DNA of 6,602 nucleotides from Flavobacteriales bacterium UBA4585 (lineage in GTDB: Bacteria; Bacteroidota; Bacteroidia; Flavobacteriales; Schleiferiaceae), in the NCBI GenBank assembly GCA_949487015.1, contig CATAQZ010000008.1, positions 1-6,602 of the forward strand, read 5' to 3'. Under the pieces are notes generated by a model that ran no database searches, was not told the origin of the DNA, and was given only the letters and a program-made list of their open reading frames with translations. Position 1 is the first letter of the stretch, and every line of letters begins with the position of its first letter. Positions 1 through 6,042 of the stretch are shown one piece after another. Made by a program: the position numbers and the translations under genes.

Positions 1-1130
1 AATGGGAATTTACCCACTTTCATTTCATAACCTGCTTCTTTTGCTGCTTTCTCAGTCATACCGACTGAAGCAACTTCAGGAAAACAATAGGTACATCCTG
101 GAATATTTCCGTAGTCTAGGGCCTCAACGTGTAATCCCGCTAATTTCTCAACACAGAGAATACCTTCGGCAGATGCAACGTGTGCTAGGGCTGGGCCCTT
201 TACAATATCACCTATGGCAAAGTAACCCGGAACGTTGGTTTGGTAAAAATCATTCACTAAAATGCGACCACGATCAGAAGCAATACCTACCTCTTCTAAA
301 CCAATACCTTCGATATTAGGAGCAATACCTACTGCAGACAATACTACATCCGCTTCAAGTTGCTCTTCTCCTTTTTTTGTCTTCACATTTACGATACAAC
401 CTTTACCCGAAGTATCAACTCCAGTAACTTCTGCATTTGTCATGATTTTTACACCAGACTTTTTAAACGTACGCTCCAACTGCTTGCTCACATCTTCGTC
501 TTCAACAGGCACGATGTTCGGCATGTATTCAACTATAGTCACATCCGTACCCATACTATTGTAGAAGTAGGCAAATTCAATACCGATCGCTCCTGAACCT
601 ACAACCACCATTTTCTTGGGTTGCTTCTCTAAAGTCATCGCTTTACGGTAACCGATGATTTTCTTACCGTCTTGAGGCAGGTTTGGAAGTTCTCTTGAAC
701 GTGCACCTGTAGCAATAATGATATTCTGACCGGAATAGACTGTTTCTTTACCCGCTTCGTCCGTTACTGCCACTTTTTTACCGGGCTGTACTTTACCAAA
801 CCCGTTCAATACGGTGATTTTATTTTTCTTCATCAAAAACTGAACACCGCCGCTCATGCCGTTCGCAACCTCGCGCGAACGGTTCACAACCGCATTAAAG
901 TCTTTATCATATTCTTTGATTTTGATTCCAAAGTCTTCTGCATGCTTGACATATTCAAAAACTTGAGCACTCTTCAGAAGTGCTTTTGTAGGAATACATC
1001 CCCAGTTTAGACAAACGCCACCTAGGTTCTCCTTTTCTACTACTGCCGTTTTGAATCCCAATTGAGATGCGCGAATGGCAGTTACATAGCCACCGGGGCC
1101 TGACCCCACAACGATTACGTCAAAATCCAT
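1..1130 (-). CDS. lpd: Dihydrolipoyl dehydrogenase (E3), C-terminus cut by the window edge
   Basis: This is the FAD flavoprotein that reoxidises protein-bound dihydrolipoamide with NAD+ in the cytoplasmic pyruvate, 2-oxoglutarate and branched-chain 2-oxoacid dehydrogenase complexes. About 376 residues are visible. The FAD-binding GSGPGG lies at residues 9-14. The redox-active disulfide motif GGVCLNWGCIPTK has its cysteines at 40 and 45. The NAD-binding GSGAIGIE lies at 178-185, and the second FAD-contacting motif has G307-D308 followed by the AHVASAEG segment. The family is about 465 residues long, so roughly 90 residues are missing at the left edge: most of the dimerisation domain with its catalytic His-Glu pair. 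An in-frame TAA immediately precedes the ATG, so the start is fixed. ridA lies 42 nt upstream on the same strand with no visible terminator or clear promoter between, so co-transcription is inferred. The E3 assignment is firm; which complex it serves cannot be told here. Confidence 0.96.
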   Translation of the reverse strand, partial: MDFDVIVVGSGPGGYVTAIRASQLGFKTAVVEKENLGGVCLNWGCIPTKALLKSAQVFEYVKHAEDFGIKIKEYDKDFNAVVNRSREVANGMSGGVQFLMKKNKITVLNGFGKVQPGKKVAVTDEAGKETVYSGQNIIIATGARSRELPNLPQDGKKIIGYRKAMTLEKQPKKMVVVGSGAIGIEFAYFYNSMGTDVTIVEYMPNIVPVEDEDVSKQLERTFKKSGVKIMTNAEVTGVDTSGKGCIVNVKTKKGEEQLEADVVLSAVGIAPNIEGIGLEEVGIASDRGRILVNDFYQTNVPGYFAIGDIVKGPALAHVASAEGILCVEKLAGLHVEALDYGNIPGCTYCFPEVASVGMTEKAAKEAGYEMKVGKFP

Positions 1131-1172
1131 TTATTTCTCTTTTAAATGAGCGTGCAATTTAAGGCCAAAACC

Positions 1173-1559
1173 TTAACTCTTCCGCATGGCAATACAGGAT
1201 ATCTCAACATTCACATTTTTCGGCAAAGTTTTCACCGCTATCGTTTCTCTTGCGGGAAATGGAGGTTGAAAATAACCTCCATAAACGCCATTGACTTCTT
1301 CGAAATGATCCATGGAACTCAGGAAAATACTGGTCTTAACTACAGAATTAAAATCCGCACCCCCTGCTAATAAAACAGCCTGGAGATTTTTCATGACCCG
1401 GTGTGCCTCCTCTGAGATCGAATTGCCTAAAGCCATTTCACCGGTGTGCGGATCCATCGCTATTTGCCCGGAGGTGAATATGACATCCCCCCAGCTTACT
1501 CCTGCGCTGTACGGACCTATGGCCGGCGCCAACCCTTTTCCTTCAATTGCTTTTTTCAT
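1173..1559 (-). CDS. ridA: RidA family 2-iminobutanoate/2-iminopropanoate deaminase
   Basis: RidA (YjgF/YER057c/UK114) proteins are small cytoplasmic trimers that hydrolyse reactive enamines/imines such as 2-aminoacrylate, released by PLP enzymes like threonine dehydratase, and so protect other PLP enzymes. The product is 128 residues, the normal length for the family. The active-site set is present: Tyr17, Ser30 in TSGQI, Arg104 in PPFPARET and Glu119 in VEISCIA, matching the pattern Y17/R105/E120 of E. coli RidA; the arginine that binds the substrate carboxylate supports a true deaminase rather than a divergent Rid paralogue. The ATG is the first start after an in-frame TAA 21 nt upstream. 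No Shine-Dalgarno motif is seen; AAAACG directly precedes the ATG. It sits upstream of lpd on the same strand (42-nt gap) and is divergent from pabA across a region with a perfect inverted repeat. Family is certain, exact substrate inferred. Confidence 0.95.
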   Translation of the reverse strand: MKKAIEGKGLAPAIGPYSAGVSWGDVIFTSGQIAMDPHTGEMALGNSISEEAHRVMKNLQAVLLAGGADFNSVVKTSIFLSSMDHFEEVNGVYGGYFQPPFPARETIAVKTLPKNVNVEISCIAMRKS

Positions 1560-1566
1560 CGTTTTG

Positions 1567-1593
1567 TCGGTTGATTTAATTTACCTCAACCGA
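1567..1593. repeat. Perfect 8-bp inverted repeat in the ridA-pabA divergent region, operator-like
   Basis: The arms TCGGTTGA (1567-1574) and TCAACCGA (1586-1593) are exact reverse complements separated by an 11-nt AT-rich spacer. Arm centres are 19 bp apart, close to two helical turns, as in sites bound by dimeric regulators. The element fills half of the 55-nt gap, ending 7 nt upstream of the ridA ATG and 21 nt upstream of the pabA ATG, so a bound protein could affect both genes. It has no T-run on either side and is not a typical terminator. The repeat is directly seen; operator function is inferred, and a 5'-leader hairpin is the alternative. Confidence 0.55.
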
Positions 1594-1601
1594 ATTTAAC
1601 T

Positions 1602-1609
1602 CATATTTG
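1602..1609 (+). promoter_or_regulatory. Possible -7 box for pabA
   Basis: CATATTTG matches the Bacteroidota primary-sigma -7 consensus TAnnTTTG except at the first base. It ends 5 nt before the pabA ATG, so a transcript from it would start at or very near the start codon and have almost no leader. No TTG -33 element lies at the usual 17-23 bp spacing; the nearest TTG (1571-1573) is 28 bp away, inside the inverted repeat. This is a weak call. Confidence 0.2.
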
Positions 1610-1614
1610 CCCAC

Positions 1615-2187
1615 ATGAAGGTGCTTCTCATTGACAATTACGACAGCTTTACCTATAACCTGGTCCATTATTTGGAAAAATCGGGTGCAGAGGTTGTGGT
1701 TTTCCGAAATGACGCAGAAGAGTTAAAAGCCCTGAATTTTGACGCATACGACGGTGTTGTTCTGAGTCCTGGACCCGGACTACCGAAGGAAAGTGGACAA
1801 CTCATGTCACTCGTTGCTCAATGCTTTGGGCGACTGCCTATACTGGGCGTTTGCTTAGGCATGCAGGCGCTTGTACTTCACACTGGCGGTAGATTATACA
1901 ATAGAAAAGGCATCATGCACGGCCGTTCAACAACATTAAAAGTGCTCAGTGATAGTGTCCTTTTAAATGGCGTAACAGAACACCAGGTAGGACTCTACCA
2001 CAGTTGGGCAGCTCAACAAGACCAGCTTGAAGTATGGAAATTATCTGCTGTGGCTTTAGAAGAGGGAGCGCCTATGGTGATTGAATCGGAATCAGATAAA
2101 GCCTATGGCGTCCAATTTCATCCGGAAAGTGTTTTAACCCCGCAAGGATTGCGGATGATTGAAAACTGGTTGGCTTTGATTCATTAA
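1615..2187 (+). CDS. pabA: Aminodeoxychorismate/anthranilate synthase component II (glutamine amidotransferase)
   Basis: This class I glutamine amidotransferase subunit (190 residues, normal length) hydrolyses glutamine and channels ammonia to a chorismate-using partner: PabB for p-aminobenzoate and folate, or TrpE for tryptophan. The N-terminal DNYDSFTYNL signature (7-16), the oxyanion-loop motif SPGPG (51-55), the nucleophile Cys80 in GVCLGMQ and the His169/Glu171 pair in FHPES complete the catalytic triad. The arginine that usually precedes YHS in this family is Leu127 here (GLYHSW). The ATG is the first start after an in-frame TAA at 1597-1599; no Shine-Dalgarno is visible. The gene is alone on its strand: it diverges from ridA and overlaps the end of lptD by 4 bases. 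No pabB, pabC or trp gene is visible, so PabA versus TrpG is not decided; absence of a trp cluster makes PabA, or a shared amphibolic subunit, my preference. Confidence 0.88.
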   Translation: MKVLLIDNYDSFTYNLVHYLEKSGAEVVVFRNDAEELKALNFDAYDGVVLSPGPGLPKESGQLMSLVAQCFGRLPILGVCLGMQALVLHTGGRLYNRKGIMHGRSTTLKVLSDSVLLNGVTEHQVGLYHSWAAQQDQLEVWKLSAVALEEGAPMVIESESDKAYGVQFHPESVLTPQGLRMIENWLALIH

Positions 2188-4733
2188 AAATCAATAGCGG
2201 TACGCCTGCGTTGGGTTTTCACCTGTCGGAATTGTTGATTTTTAAGATTTATTCCAATCATATAAGAGCGCGTAGAACCGAAAGGTACCCATGTAATTTT
2301 CATTTCCCAACAATGTAAATCGCGCGTCGCATTTATAGAGGTGAAACCTGCAGTACGGTCTGCGATATCTATACCCGTGCGGTAATTTAATGACCAGTAA
2401 TCCGTTGGGCGGTACGAACCAGAAACGCTAATACTGTGCGCAGCGAATTCGCTTTGAAAAACGGGACCGCTTGCTCCAATTTCGCCTTCAGTAACTTTAG
2501 TAAGTAGACGTAGATCGTAATTAAGACGCAGGTTCCAATCTGAACGTAGTGGAACGAGATCCGGATACTGGTAATAATCAATATCGCCGGTAGTAAACGA
2601 CCCACCTCTTCGCTCCAACACAACCGCCTCGCGACTATTCCCTTTATTACTCTTAAGTTGTGTACTGGCAGAGAATTGAGACGACCGGTGAATGAGCGGC
2701 GCCTGATTTAAACGAAATGCTAAGGTTGAAATACGTTCGCCTTGCGCATCATAACCGTATGGATCAAACTGGCCCTGGTATGTGAGCCTTAGTTTTTGGT
2801 TAAATAACGAACTCGCAGCAGTTACTCGAAAAATATTCCAGTTAAAGCCATCCTGAGCAGCGAGATTATAATTCGTATTGATATTAAATCGCTCAAGCAA
2901 CTTGACCTTTTTTGTGGCCCCTGTTGTATCGCTTCGGTCGATAATCTTGGCCTCTAAATTATTATCAATAGCAAAAGTGATGGCACCATTGCTTCCTCTT
3001 CCGGGTGAACCGTATAAAAATCCATTATACCTATTGTAATACAGGCTGTTTCCTAAGGTATCCGTGAAGTTCTGGTAGTAATTCCATTGCTCTGTACCAA
3101 AATCAGGTCTAAAATTGAAGGTAGCACGAGGCGTAATCATATGACGTACCGCTTTTATAGGACCCTTTGAAAACAGGAAGGTTCCATAAATTTTGGTATT
3201 CAAAGATGCATTCATACCAAAGTCCCGTACGGCAGTAAATCCACTAATCGTATCTGTAAGTACACCTTTATTCTGTCCCGGATCAAACGCATAATCGTAT
3301 TGCTGAAAGTACCAACGTTCCGTGTAATTCGCTGATGGACTGAAAGTAATGTGTTTAAAGAGCTTCGCATTTGTGGATAACGAGCTCGTATGCTTCACCC
3401 CGTATTGGCCATATTCACGAAGAACATCGTTTAGGTTATAACCGGCTAAAGAATCCAATTTTTCACTAATGGTTCCTAAATTCCCTTTCAGCCTCCCTTC
3501 GGCAACCGAGCTGTAATTCATACCGAGCTTGTCGTACCATTGGCTTTTACCATCGTTGGTTTTAAGCGGAAAGAATCGAGGAATATTAAAAGACGCCTTA
3601 GGCAAGTTCGTTGTAAAACGCTGTGTACCGTTGTTCTGAGTATGGTTTCCGCTTACAGTTAAATTCGCACGACCAAAACGCTGGTTGTAGGTAATGCTCG
3701 AATTCATGGTATTATTTGTAGTACTCATCGTTCCATTGAGTAGGTCCTGTGGATTCGCACTATTCTTAAAGAAATTCGGGTTTTGTAAGTTGACGTTGGC
3801 ATTGAATTTACGGGTGGGATGCGCTTTTGCATCCTGACGGTGCGTCCATCGAATACTAAAATTCTTTGTGATGTCATAACCACCAAAGGGCTCAAAAATG
3901 GGTAAACCCCTGCGCTGATTGCGGTACTGGTATGAAAAGTTTCCATTGTAGCGGTAGCGTTTTCTATAATTCGTAGTGGCTTGCAATGCCCACGAACCTC
4001 GGAGGTACAGATCGCCTCGCAATTCAAGATCTATAAAATCATTGATCGGGAAATACCAGCCACCGTTAACAATCCCGACTCCCTGCGATGGAGAATTTTG
4101 AAAACTTGGCATCAACAAGCCCGAAATACTTGGTTTTTCTAAATTCGTTGGAAAGTACCCGTATGGAATCACGAGTGGTGTAGGTATACCGAAAAACTCA
4201 AAATGTGCAGGCCCCGTGATGATACGTTCGCCCAATTCTATTTTACTCTTGTTCGTTTTAATCTGGAAATGCGGCTCTTCATGTGAGCAGGTAGTGAACC
4301 CCGTACCTGCCATATACAAAGTGTTCGAATCCACTTTTTTCACTGCATTCCCGTTGAGGTAGTTCTCGCCTTCTTGCGTCAGCACGCTCTTAATTTTCGC
4401 CTTCTCTGTGGTCCAATTGTACTTTATTTCACTCAGATAAAATGTCTTTCCACCATCCTCAAATACAGGCCTCTGCTCTATATCTCCTGATTTGTTTTCT
4501 ATACCTCGAGCAACCACGATGCCCTCCTCCCAGAAAATCTTTGCATACCCCGCATCCAACTTTGTTTCACCGAAAGTCAGGTGCACTTCATTAAACAACT
4601 CAACTGTCCCTGCATCCACGTCGGAAGTGATTGAATCCTTCGCTGTGTAGCTAATGGGTCCATCCTGTGCGACCGTTGAAAACGGTGAACAAAATGTGAG
4701 CAAAAAAAGAAAGCCAGTAAGTCGCTGATACAC
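2184..4733 (-). CDS. lptD: LptD-like outer-membrane LPS assembly protein
   Basis: LptD is the outer-membrane barrel that, plugged by LptE, takes LPS from the periplasmic Lpt bridge and places it in the outer leaflet. The 849-residue product begins with a signal peptide (hydrophobic core 7-15, likely cleavage VA|Q after residue 22, fitting the Bacteroidota habit of Gln at +1). An OstA/LptA-like beta-jellyroll spans about 27-200 (ITSDVDAGTVELFNEVHL; FFGIPTPLVIPYGYFP at 180-195), followed by a long barrel of alternating, Asn/Tyr/Arg-rich strands from about 205 to the end. The last residue is Phe, as in many Bam-assembled barrels. Mature protein has only two cysteines, C149 (jellyroll) and C808 (HCWEM, barrel). 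The start is GTG: the in-frame stop lies 24 nt upstream, with no ATG or TTG between. It runs divergently from the amidase and convergently into pabA. It belongs to the Bacteroidota LptD family, which is distant from E. coli LptD; function follows from the family. Confidence 0.9.
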   Translation of the reverse strand: MYQRLTGFLFLLTFCSPFSTVAQDGPISYTAKDSITSDVDAGTVELFNEVHLTFGETKLDAGYAKIFWEEGIVVARGIENKSGDIEQRPVFEDGGKTFYLSEIKYNWTTEKAKIKSVLTQEGENYLNGNAVKKVDSNTLYMAGTGFTTCSHEEPHFQIKTNKSKIELGERIITGPAHFEFFGIPTPLVIPYGYFPTNLEKPSISGLLMPSFQNSPSQGVGIVNGGWYFPINDFIDLELRGDLYLRGSWALQATTNYRKRYRYNGNFSYQYRNQRRGLPIFEPFGGYDITKNFSIRWTHRQDAKAHPTRKFNANVNLQNPNFFKNSANPQDLLNGTMSTTNNTMNSSITYNQRFGRANLTVSGNHTQNNGTQRFTTNLPKASFNIPRFFPLKTNDGKSQWYDKLGMNYSSVAEGRLKGNLGTISEKLDSLAGYNLNDVLREYGQYGVKHTSSLSTNAKLFKHITFSPSANYTERWYFQQYDYAFDPGQNKGVLTDTISGFTAVRDFGMNASLNTKIYGTFLFSKGPIKAVRHMITPRATFNFRPDFGTEQWNYYQNFTDTLGNSLYYNRYNGFLYGSPGRGSNGAITFAIDNNLEAKIIDRSDTTGATKKVKLLERFNINTNYNLAAQDGFNWNIFRVTAASSLFNQKLRLTYQGQFDPYGYDAQGERISTLAFRLNQAPLIHRSSQFSASTQLKSNKGNSREAVVLERRGGSFTTGDIDYYQYPDLVPLRSDWNLRLNYDLRLLTKVTEGEIGASGPVFQSEFAAHSISVSGSYRPTDYWSLNYRTGIDIADRTAGFTSINATRDLHCWEMKITWVPFGSTRSYMIGINLKNQQFRQVKTQRRRTAIDF

Positions 4734-4758
4734 CGGGGTACGTAATTTGCATGAGATT

Positions 4759-4766
4759 CAAAGGTA
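4759..4766 (-). promoter_or_regulatory. Probable -7 promoter box for lptD
   Basis: Read on the minus strand the octamer is TACCTTTG, an exact match to the Bacteroidota -7 consensus TAnnTTTG. It lies 25 nt upstream of the lptD GTG, predicting a leader of about 20 nt. No TTG -33 element is visible at the expected distance upstream, which would fall inside the amidase coding region. The same bases on the plus strand supply the AAAGG in front of the amidase start, so one octamer may serve two roles. Confidence 0.4.
4760..4764 (+). promoter_or_regulatory. Shine-Dalgarno-like AAAGG before the amidase start
   Basis: AAAGG lies 8 nt upstream of the ATG at 4773, a good ribosome-binding distance, and favours that start over the in-frame ATGs at 4779 (14 nt) and 4791. 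It is the only Shine-Dalgarno-like motif before a gene in this window. Its importance is uncertain because many Bacteroidota ribosomes make little use of the anti-Shine-Dalgarno. Confidence 0.4.
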
Positions 4767-4772
4767 AAACGA

Positions 4773-6014
4773 ATGTTTATGCGCCTTGGTATGGTTGGCT
4801 CAAGTTTTAAAGGAATTAAAATTGCCGGTTTGGCGGTGCTTTTCACGGTATTAGCAGCATTCAATCCGCGACCTTTTCGCGCAGCAAATGCCGGAGTGAA
4901 CATTATCGTGATCGATCCAGGGCACGGCGGTAAGGATCCAGGTAATCTAGGGACCGGTCGTTACCGCAAACGCGAGAAAGACGTAAGCTTCGACGTAAGT
5001 GCATTGGTTAAGAAGTATATCGAAGAGAATTTACCCGATACGAAAGTCATTCTTACCCGTGATGATGACCGATTTATTGAGCTGTATCAGCGCACGGTAA
5101 TCGCAAATCGAGCGAACGCAGACGTTTTTATTTCCATTCACTGCAATGCAAATGACAATAAGAGTGCATACGGTACTGAAAGTTTCGTCCTCGGAATGGG
5201 AGAAAGGGACCAACGACTCAACAAAACCGCGCAACTGGAGAATGCAGCGCGGTTGTTAGAAGAAAATTGGGAAAGCAATTACGAGGAACTAGATGCAAAT
5301 AACCCAGCGGCGATTATCGCTCTTCGCTCCTATCAAGATGCTTTTCTAGAACAAAGCATCAGTATTGCGGACGAAATACAACGTCAGTTCGAAGGTCGAG
5401 TAAAACGTCGAAATCGTGGAGTGAAGCAACAACCATTGGCTGTATTGCGCGGCTCCACCATGCCTGCAGTTCTTGTTGAATTGGGCTTTTTAACCAATCC
5501 TGGCGAGGAAGACTTCTTACAGAGTAGCCGCGGAAAAGAATTGCTTGCGAGTGCCATTTATAGAGCTGTAAAAGAATATAAATTCAAACGAGAACAGCGC
5601 GATGCAGGTATTCAAACAGAAGGCTCGAGCCTCACTCCAACTATTGAAGCCCCAATAATCACCCAGCCCATTAGTACTGAAGTAGCATCTTCTTCTGCAA
5701 ATTCAGAACATGAAGCGGAAACTCCAGAGATTCAGGTGGAAATCGATGCGGGTATGCATCTGTATTTTGCGGTGCAAATTGCAGTCTCGCGTAATGATCT
5801 GCCTTGTCTTCCGGAAAACTTTAAAGGATTGGACGACGTATGGAAAAAAGATCAGTACGGTTTGTTCAAATACTATTGCGGTAAATTGGCAACATTTACA
5901 GAAGCCGAAGCGTTAAAAGAAAATGTACTTGAGCACTATCCAGACGCCTACCTCATTGCATTTGAGGAGGACAAGAAAATTGACTTGAATGAGGCTAAAA
6001 AGCGCGCACCTTAA
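4773..6014 (+). CDS. N-acetylmuramoyl-L-alanine amidase with C-terminal SPOR-like domain
   Basis: This periplasmic zinc amidase (Amidase_3, AmiA/B/C type) cuts the bond between MurNAc and L-Ala to split septal peptidoglycan. An N-terminal signal peptide (hydrophobic 14-30, likely cleavage ANA|G after residue 40) precedes the catalytic domain at about 42-270. The zinc and catalytic residues are His51 in DPGHGG, Glu68 in REKDV, His123 in ISIHCNA and Glu236 in VLVELGFLTN. Between His123 and Glu236 lies a helix-rich segment (about 150-205) in the position of the autoinhibitory helix of division amidases. A Thr/Ser/Glu/Pro-rich linker (281-325) leads to residues about 329-410, which resemble a SPOR fold (YFAVQIAVS; GLFKYYCGK; YPDAYLIAFEEDKKI) and should bind denuded septal glycan. 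At 413 residues it is complete. mlaD follows after 28 nt, suggesting an operon; lptD is divergent. The amidase is firm, the SPOR call good but by eye. Confidence 0.94.
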   Translation: MFMRLGMVGSSFKGIKIAGLAVLFTVLAAFNPRPFRAANAGVNIIVIDPGHGGKDPGNLGTGRYRKREKDVSFDVSALVKKYIEENLPDTKVILTRDDDRFIELYQRTVIANRANADVFISIHCNANDNKSAYGTESFVLGMGERDQRLNKTAQLENAARLLEENWESNYEELDANNPAAIIALRSYQDAFLEQSISIADEIQRQFEGRVKRRNRGVKQQPLAVLRGSTMPAVLVELGFLTNPGEEDFLQSSRGKELLASAIYRAVKEYKFKREQRDAGIQTEGSSLTPTIEAPIITQPISTEVASSSANSEHEAETPEIQVEIDAGMHLYFAVQIAVSRNDLPCLPENFKGLDDVWKKDQYGLFKYYCGKLATFTEAEALKENVLEHYPDAYLIAFEEDKKIDLNEAKKRAP

Positions 6015-6042
6015 TGTATTTTAGCATATAAACGAAACGACT

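Noticed and set aside
2..596. Plus-strand open frames over the left end as genes
   Set aside because: They lie antisense to the well-conserved lpd coding sequence and have no recognisable domain; they are shadows of the real gene.
1142..1162. Inverted repeat TTAAAT / ATTTAA with a 9-nt spacer between ridA and lpd as a terminator
   Set aside because: The six-base arms are entirely A/T, so the stem is weak, and no T-run follows on the minus strand; it is likely chance in AT-rich spacer.
2194..2220. Small GC stem followed by TTTT just after the pabA stop as a terminator
   Set aside because: The best pairing (ACGC/GCGT) leaves a two-base loop, and the sequence is ordinary lptD coding DNA.
4687..4692. 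LptD Cys15 as a lipobox cysteine
   Set aside because: The residues before it are LTF; a lipobox needs Gly, Ala or Ser at -1. The VA|Q signal peptidase I site fits better.
4702..4708. Seven-base homopolymer in the lptD signal peptide as a phase-variation tract
   Set aside because: Seven bases is short for slipped-strand switching, it encodes the expected Phe/Leu core, and on/off switching of a gene that is probably essential is unlikely.
4743..4749. TAATTTG as a plus-strand -7 box for the amidase
   Set aside because: It is one base short of TAnnTTTG spacing and has no TTG element at a suitable distance upstream.
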